Positions 24,566 to 33,255 are shown, counted from the first letter of the stretch. The stretch is 34,254 bases of DNA from Acidobacteriota bacterium (GCA_003224235.1 QHYU01000024.1:1-34254); one strand, 5' to 3'. Notes: generated by a model not told the origin, from the letters alone. Numbers and translations are program-made.

Positions 24566-25141
24566 TCAGCCGCGCCAGTGCATCCGCAACCAGAGTAACG
24601 CAATTCCCGCCAGGGAACCCAGCAGCGACTCGTATTCGCGGTTGCGAGAATAGCACTCCCAAGAGAAGCGAACACCGGGGCCCGTAGCGCCACCCGAACT
24701 TCCGGCGCGTGTGAGGCGCGGCCAGAAGCGCGGTACGCGCGCCGCGTAATCGTCAAACGCCGCGCCATATGACCTGCGGAGCTCTTGCTCTTCCCGCCGC
24801 ATTACCGCCGGATAGAATAGCGCGAAATAGCCAAGGACAATAGCAGTGGCACTCCACGAATGGGTCGCGACAACAAAACCAGCGGCCAGCAACGTGCTGC
24901 CTAGATAAAGGGGGTTGCGGGTGTACGCATACGGCCCCCAAATCGCCAGTCGTTCGCCTTTACACAAGTGCCCAGCCGCCGTCCCCCGCACGAGCAAACC
25001 CAGGGCAGCAATCGCCGTCCCGATCGTGAGCGAGCTCGGGGTCGGTCGGGCGAGCACAAAACTGATAAGCGCTACCGGGTAGCCCAGACGCACTCGCCAG
25101 CGCACCCAGATTTCGCTCGACACTCGGGGTGCGTTTATCAC
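24566..25141 (-). CDS. Isoprenylcysteine carboxyl methyltransferase (ICMT)-like membrane methyltransferase
   Basis: The 191-residue product has several hydrophobic helices (about 18-33, 38-52, 78-110). It also has the C-terminal SAM-binding signature of the ICMT/PEMT superfamily: GPYAYTRNPLYLGSTLLAAG (near 68-87) and REEQELRRSYGAAFDDYAARVPRFWP (near 115-142). Bacterial members methylate small lipids or unknown acceptors, since prenylated proteins are absent. Its ATG overlaps the stop of waaC as ATGA, making it the last gene of the LPS operon, which points to an envelope lipid as substrate. About 50 residues after the domain include a final hydrophobic stretch. Confidence 0.83.
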   Translation of the reverse strand: MINAPRVSSEIWVRWRVRLGYPVALISFVLARPTPSSLTIGTAIAALGLLVRGTAAGHLCKGERLAIWGPYAYTRNPLYLGSTLLAAGFVVATHSWSATAIVLGYFALFYPAVMRREEQELRRSYGAAFDDYAARVPRFWPRLTRAGSSGGATGPGVRFSWECYSRNREYESLLGSLAGIALLWLRMHWRG

Positions 25142-26148
25142 GCAAGTCCCAGCCGGCGCTCAACCGCCGCCACGACTTGTTCGACCGGGATGCGCAACAT
25201 CGCCGCTGAATAATTGTTTCCGCGACGGTGCGTCGTCTCTTCGGGCCGCGCATTACGCAAAACGATATCCTCGTGGCTGTACGGACCGTTGCGCTGCGGG
25301 TCGGTTGGCCCGTAAAGTCCGACGACGGGTGTACCCAGCGCCACGGCAAGATGCAGCGGGCCAGTGTCGCCCGCCACGAGAACTTTAGCGCCGCGCAATA
25401 GCACCGCCAGTTGCGGAATATCCGTGAAAAGCCGCAGTGGTTTGGCCTTTGCTGCCGCGGCGCACACGGCTTCGGCGACTTCCTCTTCACCGGGGCCGTG
25501 GTTCACGATCGCCCGCCAGCCATAGCGCCGCTCCAGTTCGCGACACAGCTCGCCATACCGCTCGGGCGGCCAACACTTCGAGCGCCAGCCTCCGCCCGGG
25601 CTGAGCACAAAGAACTCGCCCAAGCCGCTCGACGCCAGCCGGCGGCTGACTTCCGCTTCTGCCTCCGGCGGGACCTGGACCGGAAATCGGCACGCCGTTT
25701 TGCGCGCGCCCGCAGCTTCCGCCAAAGCCAGGTTCTGCTGCACGACGTGCCCCGCAGGGCAAGCAGCGCGCTGCGTATAGAGAACCGCAGCAATGCCTTC
25801 CCGTGCCGCGTGCCGGTTGAAGCCGACGCGCCGCGGCGCGCCGGAGAGCATTGTGAGAATAGCCGATTTATACAGGCCCTGAAAATCGATGGCGCACGTA
25901 TACCGCATCGCGCGCAGCCGACGAATGCAATCCCGAAGCATCCCCCAGGAACCGCGGTCGAACCTGACTGTTTCGTCCAAGTCGGGATTGCCGTCGAGCA
26001 GCGCGGCCCACTTGCGTTCGACCAGCCAGTCGATGCGCGCCCCAGGAAACGAATCGCGAAGCGAGGCGATTGCCGGCAGGGTGTGCACCAGGTCGCCCAG
26101 GGAACCCAACCGCACGATCAGGAACCGCTCATCAGATTTTTCGGGCAT
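25138..26148 (-). CDS. waaC: Lipopolysaccharide heptosyltransferase I
   Basis: The 336-residue GT9-family (GT-B fold) glycosyltransferase starts [18 protein letters not shown], the acceptor-side motif of WaaC. Other landmarks are [46 protein letters not shown] and the ADP-heptose-side [33 protein letters not shown]. It would add the first heptose onto Kdo2-lipid A. The 5' end overlaps the upstream adenylyltransferase gene by 17 nt. The assignment as WaaC rather than WaaF rests on GSLGD...DFQGL features and on a separate WaaF in the cluster. Confidence 0.9.
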   Translation of the reverse strand: MPEKSDERFLIVRLGSLGDLVHTLPAIASLRDSFPGARIDWLVERKWAALLDGNPDLDETVRFDRGSWGMLRDCIRRLRAMRYTCAIDFQGLYKSAILTMLSGAPRRVGFNRHAAREGIAAVLYTQRAACPAGHVVQQNLALAEAAGARKTACRFPVQVPPEAEAEVSRRLASSGLGEFFVLSPGGGWRSKCWPPERYGELCRELERRYGWRAIVNHGPGEEEVAEAVCAAAAKAKPLRLFTDIPQLAVLLRGAKVLVAGDTGPLHLAVALGTPVVGLYGPTDPQRNGPYSHEDIVLRNARPEETTHRRGNNYSAAMLRIPVEQVVAAVERRLGLA

Positions 26149-26629
26149 CGGAAGGCTTACCCAGGCGCGCGAGGAGTTCGCGCGTGGAGTGTTGCTTAGG
26201 GTCGCCGACGACGGCGATGCGCACGCCTAACTGCGCCGCGAGCGCCCGCTCCGGAACCGTCTCAACCGTGTAGTCGGTTCCCTTAGCGTGGACGTGCGGC
26301 CGGAGCGCGGTGAGCAAAGCCTCGACGTTGGGCTCGTCGAAGATTACGACGTAATCCACGACCGCAAGCGCGGCCACCAGCGCGGCGCGAGCCTGCGCCG
26401 GAAGAATGGGGCGGCCATCCCCCTTGAGAAGTCGCTCGCTCGCGTCCGAGTTGATGCCGACCACCAACACGTCACCCTCGCGGCGGGCGCCTTCAAGGTA
26501 CCGGACGTGGCTCACGTGCAGCAGGTCAAAGCAACCATTGGCGAGAACAATTCGCTGGCCGCGCCGCCGGTGCTCGGCAATCCGTTCGATCGCGCTATCT
26601 CTGGAAAGGATCTTCGCGCGGGTGTTCAT
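26132..26629 (-). CDS. rfaE2: D-glycero-beta-D-manno-heptose 1-phosphate adenylyltransferase (HldE C-terminal type)
   Basis: The 165-residue nucleotidyltransferase makes ADP-heptose from heptose-1-phosphate and ATP. Motifs are [42 protein letters not shown], the adenylate-side [13 protein letters not shown] and [15 protein letters not shown] near the C-terminus. The nucleotide-binding HxGH motif reads HVSH here, Ser for Gly, which is unusual. It is separate from the kinase domain, with which it overlaps by 4 nt. In enterobacteria the two are fused as HldE. Confidence 0.9.
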   Translation of the reverse strand: MNTRAKILSRDSAIERIAEHRRRGQRIVLANGCFDLLHVSHVRYLEGARREGDVLVVGINSDASERLLKGDGRPILPAQARAALVAALAVVDYVVIFDEPNVEALLTALRPHVHAKGTDYTVETVPERALAAQLGVRIAVVGDPKQHSTRELLARLGKPSDARKI

Positions 26630-27699
26630 TGGCTTGTCTTTTCCGAGCCCGCCGCGGCGGGCTCGGCAGGCCCGCTGGTAGCGTCGCTGCGGATGGCGGC
26701 CATCAATTCCTCACGAGTGAGGCTAGCGGTGCCGCGCTTCATCACCACGATCCCTCCCGCATAATTGGCGAGGTAAGCGGCCTCCACGAACGTAGCGCCT
26801 GCGGCCAGCGCCAGGGTGAACACGGCGATCACCGTATCCCCCGCGCCAGTGACATCGGCGACCTGGTCGGTGCCGTAGATGGGGATGAAGTGCGGTTTGC
26901 GCCTGGGCTCGAAAACCACCATGCCGTCTTTGCCGCGTGTCACGAGCAGCGCCTGGAGCTTCATCTGTCGCAGTGTGCGCCCGGCAATCCGCTCGAGCGC
27001 GTCACGGTCGGTGCCGATGCGAGTGCCATGCAGCGCCTCCAGCTCGGGCTCGTTGGGGGTGGCCGCAGTCACCCCCAAGCCGCGATAATCGTGCAACTTA
27101 AAGCGCGAGTCCAGCGTGATCAGTTCCTCCCGAGCAGAGCCTGGCGTTCTGCGCCCGCGCAACTCCCCCAGCACCTCGGGGGTCGCGGCGCCGCAGCCGT
27201 AATCGGAGACCAGCAGGGCTGCGGCCCGGCGCAGGCGTTCGCGAGCTTTGCGCCGCAGCGCCTCCCGCACGCGCGCGGGCAACGGAGCCGAAGGCTCGCG
27301 GTCCACCCGCAGCACCTGTTGCCTTGTGGAGTGTGTCCAGCCAGCGAGGTAGCGCGTCTTGGTGGGCGTGGTCCAGCCAGGTACACGTATAATCCCGCCG
27401 GTGTCCACGCGCTTGCGGCGGAAGTAATCGATCAGAGCACGACCTGCGGTGTCGTCGCCGACCGCGCTCACCGGCAAGACGCGCGCGCCCAGGTCTGCTA
27501 GGTTGTTTGCGGCGTTGGCCCCGCCGCCGGGCAGAAGTTGAGTCTCGCGATGGCGCAGGATGAGCACCGGGGCTTCGCGAGAAACCCGCGCGATCTCCCC
27601 GAACAGGAATTCATCGGCCACGAAATCGCCCAGCAAGGCGATAGTTTGCTGGGGAAAGGATTCGACTAGGTCCGCCAAGCGGGCGAGATCGGCGCTCAC
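26626..27699 (-). CDS. rfaE1: D-glycero-beta-D-manno-heptose-7-phosphate kinase (HldE N-terminal type)
   Basis: The 357-residue PfkB-family kinase phosphorylates heptose-7-phosphate at C1. Landmarks are [17 protein letters not shown] (N-terminal), [43 protein letters not shown] and the catalytic [20 protein letters not shown], followed by [22 protein letters not shown]. The C-terminal tail, [15 protein letters not shown], is encoded by a perfect 24-bp palindrome, so it is probably repeat-derived and not catalytic. The gene overlaps its neighbours by 4 nt at both ends (gmhB upstream, adenylyltransferase downstream). Confidence 0.92.
   Translation of the reverse strand: MSADLARLADLVESFPQQTIALLGDFVADEFLFGEIARVSREAPVLILRHRETQLLPGGGANAANNLADLGARVLPVSAVGDDTAGRALIDYFRRKRVDTGGIIRVPGWTTPTKTRYLAGWTHSTRQQVLRVDREPSAPLPARVREALRRKARERLRRAAALLVSDYGCGAATPEVLGELRGRRTPGSAREELITLDSRFKLHDYRGLGVTAATPNEPELEALHGTRIGTDRDALERIAGRTLRQMKLQALLVTRGKDGMVVFEPRRKPHFIPIYGTDQVADVTGAGDTVIAVFTLALAAGATFVEAAYLANYAGGIVVMKRGTASLTREELMAAIRSDATSGPAEPAAAGSEKTSQ
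26643..26666. repeat. Perfect 24-bp palindrome inside the rfaE1 coding end
   Basis: CCGAGCCCGCCG is followed immediately by its exact reverse complement CGGCGGGCTCGG. The palindrome lies within codons of the kinase C-terminus. Similar GCCCGCC/GGCGGGC palindromes occur between genes at 895-910 and 13080-13097. Confidence 0.8.
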
Positions 27700-28265
27700 C
27701 GCAGCTCCTCGAGAATCAGGTCCGCGGCAATGGACAGATTTTCCGCGACGCCGCAGGGTTGCCGCGGCCAGTGGCCGCGGTGAAGCTCATACTCACCGCG
27801 ACCGTAGCCGGTCAGGACTAAGATTCCGCGGCCGCCGACCTGGTGCGCCATCTCGAGATCGGCGTAGCGGTCGCCCACAACATAACAGCCATGCAGAGCC
27901 AACGCATGCTCGCGCGCGGCCCGTTCGAGCATTCCCGGATGCGGCTTGCGGCAGCCGCAGGCGTCTTCGGTCGCGTGCGGGCAGAAATAGACGGCGTCGA
28001 CGCGCGCCCCCGCCGCAGCGAGTTCCGCAATCATTTTTTCGTGCACGCGGTGCACCAGCGATTCCGGAAAGATGCCGCGCGCGACTCCAGACTGGTTGGT
28101 CACGACGATGACCGGTAGGCCCGCCTGATTGAACCGGCGGATCGCGGCGGCGGCGAAAGGAAACATTTGAAAGCGGCTGATGTGGTTGACGTAGCCCATC
28201 TCTTCGCAAATCGTGCCATCGCGGTCGAGAAAGACGGCGCGGCGGAGGGCGCCGGCGTCAGACAC
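27696..28265 (-). CDS. gmhB: D-glycero-D-manno-heptose-1,7-bisphosphate 7-phosphatase
   Basis: The 189-residue HAD-family phosphatase starts VFLDRDGTICEE, with the nucleophile Asp and the DxD pattern. It has VVTNQSGVARGIF and a zinc-binding loop with C-x-H-x-n-C-x-C in YFCPHATEDACGCRKPHPGML. The end motif is GCYVVGDRYADLEMAHQVG. It removes the C7 phosphate between the kinase and adenylyltransferase steps of ADP-heptose synthesis. The gene overlaps rfaE1 by 4 nt and waaF by 8 nt. Length is normal. Confidence 0.93.
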   Translation of the reverse strand: MSDAGALRRAVFLDRDGTICEEMGYVNHISRFQMFPFAAAAIRRFNQAGLPVIVVTNQSGVARGIFPESLVHRVHEKMIAELAAAGARVDAVYFCPHATEDACGCRKPHPGMLERAAREHALALHGCYVVGDRYADLEMAHQVGGRGILVLTGYGRGEYELHRGHWPRQPCGVAENLSIAADLILEELR

Positions 28266-29313
28266 GGGCGGCGCTCCTGCCGCTCGACTGGGCGAGCCAC
28301 GGGCGCGCCGCCGAATAAACGGCGTCCACGGCGATGCGCGTCATACAGCGATGGTCTACCGGACACTGTCGGAGAAAACAAGGACTGCAGGAAACCGGCT
28401 GGCGCACCAGGGTGAAATGCGGCGTGACCGGCTGTGTGCCGCCTGGGTCGGTGGGGCCAAAGATGCCCACGACAGGCAGGCCCGCCGCGGCGGCCACATG
28501 CATTGCGCCGGAGTCGTTCCCGATGAACAGATGGCACGAATGGAATAGTGCGGGCAAATCGCCGATCGAGGTCTCTCCCACCAGTGTGACAGGGTGGCGC
28601 CGCATGCCGCCGGTAATGCGTTCCGCGACTCCGCGTTCCGCGGCTGTGCCGAAAAGTATCACATCGGCGTCGAACTCAGCAATGAAGCGGTCGGCGAGCG
28701 CCGCAAATCGTTCGGGCGGCCAGCACTTGGCCGAGCCGTAAGCCGCGCCGGGGCCGAGCGCGATACGCAACGCGCCTCTGCGCGCCCCCGCGCGGCGGAG
28801 AGCAGTTTCGGCGCGCTCGCCCGCCGCCGAGTCCACTCGCAACTCGATGCGCTCGACATTCTCCAGGCGCTCAAGCCAGCCAACGCGGCGAAGGAGTTCG
28901 AGGTAATAGTAAGTCTCGTGCGCAGGCACCTCCCCACGCCGCGGAGCAAGTATCGCGCGAGTGAGCAGAAAGCCCCGAGCATCGCGCGCATAGCCGATGC
29001 GTTCGGCAATCGCGGCGCGCCAAGCAAGCCACGCCGCCTCAAAGGCGTTTTGAAGCAGCACCGCGACGTCAAAGCGTTCCCGGCGCAATTCGGCCGCCAG
29101 CCGCTCCCGCCCGACCACGCCGCGATGGCGGCCCGCGTGATCAAACGCGATCAGGCGGTCCGCATAGCCCTGGCCGCGATACAGCTCGACCACCCATGGC
29201 CGCCCAAGGATTGCGATTTCAGCCTGGGGCCAGCGGCTGCGAAGGGCTGCAATCGCCGGGATGGACATCACCGCATCGCCCACCCAGTTCGTCGCGCGGA
29301 CGAGGATTTTCAT
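28258..29313 (-). CDS. waaF: Lipopolysaccharide heptosyltransferase II
   Basis: From the ATG at 29311-29313 this encodes 351 residues starting MKILVRATNWVGDAVMSIPAIAAL, the WaaF N-terminal motif. The open frame runs 17 codons further upstream, but that part overlaps lpxK and is not family-like, and the ATGA overlap with the lpxK stop supports this start. Other motifs are LLQNAFEAAWLAW, IALGPGAAYGSAKCWPPERFAALA and FIGNDSGAMHVAAAAGLPVVGIFGPTDPGGTQP. The protein is a GT9 enzyme that adds the second heptose to the inner core. The last residues include Cys-rich SCSPCFLRQCPVDHRCM, common in this subfamily. Confidence 0.92.
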   Translation of the reverse strand: MKILVRATNWVGDAVMSIPAIAALRSRWPQAEIAILGRPWVVELYRGQGYADRLIAFDHAGRHRGVVGRERLAAELRRERFDVAVLLQNAFEAAWLAWRAAIAERIGYARDARGFLLTRAILAPRRGEVPAHETYYYLELLRRVGWLERLENVERIELRVDSAAGERAETALRRAGARRGALRIALGPGAAYGSAKCWPPERFAALADRFIAEFDADVILFGTAAERGVAERITGGMRRHPVTLVGETSIGDLPALFHSCHLFIGNDSGAMHVAAAAGLPVVGIFGPTDPGGTQPVTPHFTLVRQPVSCSPCFLRQCPVDHRCMTRIAVDAVYSAARPWLAQSSGRSAARV

Positions 29314-30338
29314 CGCGCCACCCTGGCCCGCTTGGTCTGGACCACTTCGCTCACGGCTTGCCAAAACTGCTCGCCCTCCGCAATGCGCAGATCAATACGG
29401 CAGAAGAAAACGGGAATGCGCCGGAATTGAACGCCGTCGAGATTCCATACGTCTTTCTCGGTACACAGGAGAGCTGTGGCCCCAGTGGCCTGCGCTCGTC
29501 TTTCCAGGTCATCCGCATCGCCCTGCGAATAGTGGTGGTGGTCACGGTAATCTGCTGTGCCGACGATCTGCATCCCCCATCGCTGCAAGTCATCATAAAA
29601 CGCAGCGGGATTTCCAATCCCGCAAAAGGCAAAAAACTTCTCGGCCCGCCAGGGGAGAGACGGCCCGCCGGGAAGACTCTCGAGGTTTGCGCAGACGCTA
29701 TCCAATTGCGTTTGAGCATGGAAAACAGGGGCTGTGGTGTAACGCCGTATAACCGTCTCAACGGCCGGCGCATGCTCGCTGCGCGTGACAACGACGATGT
29801 CCGCGCGCGACAACGACGACTTTGGCTCCCGAAGGCGGCCGGCGGGCAGCAGGAAGCCGCCGCCGAAGGGGTCCGTGGCGTCGATCAACACAATGTCCGC
29901 GTCCCGCGCGAGGCGCAGGTGCTGGAAGCCATCGTCGAGCACAAACCACTCTACGCCGTGTCGCTCAAGCATCAAACCCTTCGTGTAGCGGTCGGCCCCG
30001 ATTCCGAATCTCGCCTTCCGGCGGAGTCGCTCGCGCAGCATGGCGGCCTCATCACTCTCCAGTTTGCCGCGCTCCCCGGCTGGGCGAGCGCCGCGATAAC
30101 CGCGGGTCAGGATGCCAACAGGCTTGCCTTCCGCGATGAGTCGCTCGGCGATCCATAACACCATCGGTGTCTTGCCGGTGCCGCCGACGGTGAGGTTGCC
30201 GACGCTGATCACGACACCCCGCAGGCGCCGCTGCTTGAACACCCCGCGGCGATAGCACCACCCGCGCAGGCGCACAATCACCTCGAAGACAAGCGACGCC
30301 GGCCACAGAAGCCAGCTCATCCCGGCCGGGAGCCTCAC
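29310..30338 (-). CDS. lpxK: Tetraacyldisaccharide 4'-kinase
   Basis: The 342-residue kinase phosphorylates the 4' position of the lipid A disaccharide. A hydrophobic N-terminal segment anchors it to the membrane. The P-loop is VISVGNLTVGGTGKTPMVLW, followed by ILTRGYRG, DEAAMLRERL, WFVLDDGFQHLRLARDADIVLIDATDPFGG and FCGIGNPAAFYDDL. The start is a GTG (30336-30338) that overlaps the waaA stop as GTGA; an in-frame ATG six codons in is an alternative. It stands between the Kdo and heptose transferase genes in one operon. Confidence 0.92.
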   Translation of the reverse strand: MRLPAGMSWLLWPASLVFEVIVRLRGWCYRRGVFKQRRLRGVVISVGNLTVGGTGKTPMVLWIAERLIAEGKPVGILTRGYRGARPAGERGKLESDEAAMLRERLRRKARFGIGADRYTKGLMLERHGVEWFVLDDGFQHLRLARDADIVLIDATDPFGGGFLLPAGRLREPKSSLSRADIVVVTRSEHAPAVETVIRRYTTAPVFHAQTQLDSVCANLESLPGGPSLPWRAEKFFAFCGIGNPAAFYDDLQRWGMQIVGTADYRDHHHYSQGDADDLERRAQATGATALLCTEKDVWNLDGVQFRRIPVFFCRIDLRIAEGEQFWQAVSEVVQTKRARVAR

Positions 30339-31708
30339 GCGCGGCCCCGCCCTGCAAGCTCCGCCAACGTGCTCTGCGCGCCCGCGAGAAAAGCGGCGAT
30401 GTGTTCGAGCGAGCGCTCTGTGGCGCCGCGATTGCGTTCCACCAGAGCGCGCGCGGCGGCGCCCATCTGCTCGCGCCGAGTCTTGTCCTGGATCAGCTCG
30501 ATCCAGGCCACGCCAAGGTCCTCGGGGCTGTGCACTTGGATGCCGGCTCCGGCTTCCAGAAACATCGCAGCCATTTCGCGAAAATTCTCCATCGAAGATC
30601 CAAACAGCGGCGGCTTGCCGAATGCAGCGGGCTCCAAGATGTTATGCCCGCCCGCAGGCACCAGCGATCCGCCCACAAAGACCGTGTCCGCAAGTCGGTA
30701 GAGTCCGGCAAGCTCGCCGACGCTATCGAGGAGAATAACGCTTACATCCTCATCGAGGGAGCTGCTGACTGCGCCATCGAGCGAAATCCGGCTGCGCCGC
30801 AGAAGTTTGCGGTGCGACTCTTCAATCAGACGCGCTGCGACGTCGAAGCGTTCGGGCTTGCGGGGCGCAAGCACAAGCAAAGCCCGGCGCCACTGGCCCT
30901 GGGAAATCCCAAAGGCGATCAGAACCAGCGACTCTTCGCCCTCCGTGACGCTGCCAGCCACGATCACCGGGCCGCGGTCCTGACGCCGCAACTCGCCCTC
31001 GAGCCAGGTCACAATCGGAGAAGAGCTAGCCGGCGCGAGATCGTATTTCAGATTGCCGGCCACCACCACGCGCTCTGCCGGCGCGCCCAACTCGCGCAGC
31101 CGCCGGGCGTCCTCCTCGCTCTGCATCAGAAACAGACTGCTGTCTGCCAGCACGCGCGCCAGAAATCCTCGGAGCACGCCTCTAAAGAACCGCAACGCAC
31201 GTTGGTAGCGACGGAAGGACCGCTCAGAGATGCGCCCGTTGACGAACACCACCGGCACGCTGGCGCGGCGGGCCTCGCGCAGAAAGTTCGGCCAGATCTC
31301 CGTCTCCAGGATAACAACCAGGGAAGGTCGGACCGCCCGCAGCGCGCGGCGCACGGGAATGCCCCAGTCGAGCGGGAAATAGAATACCGCGTCGGCGAAG
31401 TCCATGCGCTCGCGCGCCAGGCGCTGCCCGGTGGCTGTTGTGGTCGAGACCACCAGACGCCGCCCGGGAAAGCGCTCCTTCAGCCGGCGCGCCAGCGGCA
31501 GCGCCGCCAGCGCTTCCCCCACCGAGACGGCGTGAATCCAGATTGCTCCCGCTGCGTTCGCATCGCGCGCGTGAAGCGAAGCGGGCAGCCAGCCCAGCCG
31601 CTCAGGGATGCTGTGCAGATATTTGCCGCGCCGCAATCCCTGGATGATGAAGTACGGCAGAAGAAGCAGCATCGCTGCCGCCGTAAGAAAGCTATAGAGA
31701 AAATACAT
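30335..31708 (-). CDS. waaA: Kdo transferase (3-deoxy-D-manno-octulosonic acid transferase)
   Basis: The ATG at 31706-31708 gives 457 residues beginning MYFLYSFLTAAAMLLLLPYF, a membrane anchor as usual in WaaA. The frame extends 16 codons upstream, but the extra residues precede the anchor and look non-native. GT30 motifs include ERLGWLP, IWIHAVSVGEALAALPLA, VVSTTTATGQRLA, FPLDWGIPVRRALRAVRP, ILETEIWPNFLREA, VNGRISERSFRRYQ, VFVGGSLVPAGGHNILEPAAFGKPPLFGSSMENF. It transfers Kdo to lipid IVA. It is the first gene of the LPS operon, with AGGAG 12 nt before the ATG. Confidence 0.92.
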   Translation of the reverse strand: MYFLYSFLTAAAMLLLLPYFIIQGLRRGKYLHSIPERLGWLPASLHARDANAAGAIWIHAVSVGEALAALPLARRLKERFPGRRLVVSTTTATGQRLARERMDFADAVFYFPLDWGIPVRRALRAVRPSLVVILETEIWPNFLREARRASVPVVFVNGRISERSFRRYQRALRFFRGVLRGFLARVLADSSLFLMQSEEDARRLRELGAPAERVVVAGNLKYDLAPASSSPIVTWLEGELRRQDRGPVIVAGSVTEGEESLVLIAFGISQGQWRRALLVLAPRKPERFDVAARLIEESHRKLLRRSRISLDGAVSSSLDEDVSVILLDSVGELAGLYRLADTVFVGGSLVPAGGHNILEPAAFGKPPLFGSSMENFREMAAMFLEAGAGIQVHSPEDLGVAWIELIQDKTRREQMGAAARALVERNRGATERSLEHIAAFLAGAQSTLAELAGRGRA

Positions 31709-31786
31709 TCGGCTAGTGGCTCCTGACGCCACTCCTCCACTCAGCGGCCCCTGCAAGATTCACGGCAGGCCGCGAGCAAACCCGGT

Positions 31787-31792
31787 ATTATA
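31787..31792 (-). promoter_or_regulatory. Candidate -10 box for the LPS operon
   Basis: A minus-strand TATAAT lies about 80 nt before the waaA ATG. No good -35 is seen at the right spacing. The same bases read TATTAT (31786-31791) on the plus strand, where they could serve the divergent secreted gene. Confidence 0.3.
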
Positions 31793-31860
31793 GTGGCTCT
31801 CGGCGCGAGGGGACACCAGGCAAGTAGGATTGTGGCAGAGCATTTTCTCCTCTGAACGGT

Positions 31861-32499
31861 ATGCTACGACGGCTTCTGACCGCGGCTCTCTTCGGGTTTG
31901 CTGGAGTGGGGGCAGGACTGGCTCAGGTGGATCCAGCTTCCCTGCCCTCTCGCGATGCGCACGAAGGCCTCTTGATCGCCGCCGATCCGTACACTGACCC
32001 CACACAGTACAAAGCGCGCTTCGGCAAAAAGACCCCCTACGAGGTCGGCATCTTGGCGATGGATGTGTACTTCCGCAATGATACCGACAAGCCTATTCGA
32101 ATAGACCTGGAAAGCATTCGGCTGCTGCTCGCTCCGCCCGACGTGGAGCGCCAGCGATTCAGAGCCCTTTCTGTCGAAGATGTCGCCGACCGCATTCTGC
32201 ACAAAGGAGGACCGAACCCCACTACCCCGCGGCGTCCCATCTCCATACCGGGCCGCGGACCGAACAAGAGCCGCAACAAGGAGTTAAATGAACTGGTGAT
32301 GGCGCTCCGCCCGGGCGCCTTTGAGATGGATATCCTGCCGCCGCGCTCGTCCGTGCATGGCTTCTTTTTCTTCGATGTGAATCACCGCTACGACTGGCTT
32401 CCCTACGCGAAGTTCTACGTGCCTGACCTGAAATTCATGGACACTAAGCAGCCGCTCCTCTTCTTTGAGGTGGACCTCTCCACCGCGCGCCCCCGCTGA
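31861..32499 (+). CDS. Secreted protein of unknown function
   Basis: The 212-residue product has a signal peptide (MLRRLLTAALFGFAGVGAGLAQ, likely cut after GLA). The mature part is predicted beta-rich: KTPYEVGILAMDVYFRNDTDKPIRIDLESIRLLLAPP suggests an immunoglobulin-like or NEW3-type fold, followed by a Pro/Arg loop (GRGPNKSRNKELNEL) and DILPPRSSVHGFFFFDVNHRYDWL. I recall similar proteins only in Acidobacteriota-type genomes and know no function. No Shine-Dalgarno site is evident. The last 85 or so codons recur downstream as a frameshifted copy at 33359-33620. It is divergent from the LPS operon. Confidence 0.72.
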   Translation: MLRRLLTAALFGFAGVGAGLAQVDPASLPSRDAHEGLLIAADPYTDPTQYKARFGKKTPYEVGILAMDVYFRNDTDKPIRIDLESIRLLLAPPDVERQRFRALSVEDVADRILHKGGPNPTTPRRPISIPGRGPNKSRNKELNELVMALRPGAFEMDILPPRSSVHGFFFFDVNHRYDWLPYAKFYVPDLKFMDTKQPLLFFEVDLSTARPR

Positions 32500-32739
32500 A
32501 TCGCGGGACTGCGCGCAAGCGAGCTGTTCGAGAGGTTTACGTCACCCCAGCGACACGAAAACAGCCTAGGTGTTATGCTTTTATTCAGTGATAACCTCTG
32601 ACATGACAGTTGCTTACACGAATCGGCGCCGACAGCAAACAGGAGGATAGGGGGGCGCGCCCGGTACTACGGTACTAGATGTTTGAGGCTTTACAAACAC
32701 TCCGTCACGGTACAACATGAACAGCGGGAGGCGCGTCCA

Positions 32740-32946
32740 ATGCCATTGCAGGTGGAATTGGGCCCCAAGTCCAAAAGCGAGATGATTGGAGAGTTCTGCC
32801 GGGACTTGGCAGTTTTGATTTTGGTGTTTGTGCCATTGGAGCTGTATCGTAACAGCACAGTGCCTCAATGGGTGATTCAAGTTTCCATTTTCGGGAGCAT
32901 CGGGCTGCTGCTGTCGGGTATGACGATTGAGAGGTTAAGGAGATGA
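32740..32946 (+). CDS. Small membrane protein, unknown function
   Basis: The ATG at 32740 is preceded by GGGAGG at 8 nt, which decides the start over the ATG at 32683. The product has 68 residues: a polar start (MPLQVELGPKSKSEMIGEF), then a hydrophobic segment LAVLILVFVPLELY and a second WVIQVSIFGSIGLLLSGMTI, so probably two membrane passes. It overlaps the next ORF by 4 nt (ATGA). GC is lower than in the housekeeping genes. No family is recognised. It lies between the two copies of the neighbouring gene's 3' end. Confidence 0.5.
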   Translation: MPLQVELGPKSKSEMIGEFCRDLAVLILVFVPLELYRNSTVPQWVIQVSIFGSIGLLLSGMTIERLRR

Positions 32947-32948
32947 AT

Positions 32949-33170
32949 ATGCATGCTATGGGAGCATTGCTGTGGGTACTTGGCTACGGCGTGGCTGTGG
33001 CATGCGTGGGTCTGGTTCTGGCTGTGCAGGAGCGCAGAAAGCATCGTGCTTCGGAGCAGAAGGTTAACGAGGTATTCGAGGCGCTTCAGCACGCTAAGCA
33101 CGCCCGGCTAACAACGGATACCGGACAGGAACTTGAGGTGTTTCTGGCGGCAAAGAGGGCTGCGCGTTAG
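32949..33170 (+). CDS. Small membrane-anchored protein, unknown function
   Basis: Three ATGs compete (32943, 32949, 32958). The one at 32949 is favoured because AAGGAG sits 6 nt upstream. The product of 73 residues has one N-terminal transmembrane helix (ALLWVLGYGVAVACVGLVLAV) and a charged cytoplasmic helix (QERRKHRASEQKVNEVFEALQHAK). It is probably co-translated with the preceding small membrane gene. The stop is 8 bp before a tRNA-like sequence. Function unknown. Confidence 0.5.
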   Translation: MHAMGALLWVLGYGVAVACVGLVLAVQERRKHRASEQKVNEVFEALQHAKHARLTTDTGQELEVFLAAKRAAR

Positions 33171-33178
33171 GGGGTCTC

Positions 33179-33255
33179 CTTTCCGTAGCTCAACTGGGAT
33201 AGGGCAAAGTTTCCTCAACTCTAGGTTGGCGGTTCAAGTCCGCCCGGCCCTGCCA
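33179..33255 (+). pseudogene. Degenerate tRNA-Arg(CCT)-like sequence, 3' half intact
   Basis: The 3' half is tRNA-perfect: T stem-loop GGCGG-TTCAAGT-CCGCC (33228-33244), acceptor strand CGGCCCT, discriminator G and CCA (33253-33255). The D arm GCTC...GGGC and a CCT anticodon loop (33211-33217) are recognisable. However, the anticodon stem has an A-C mismatch, position 37 is a pyrimidine, and the 5' acceptor strand (CTTTCCG) pairs at only three of seven positions. It is probably non-functional: a decayed tRNA or an attachment-site copy of a tRNA 3' end. Confidence 0.6.
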
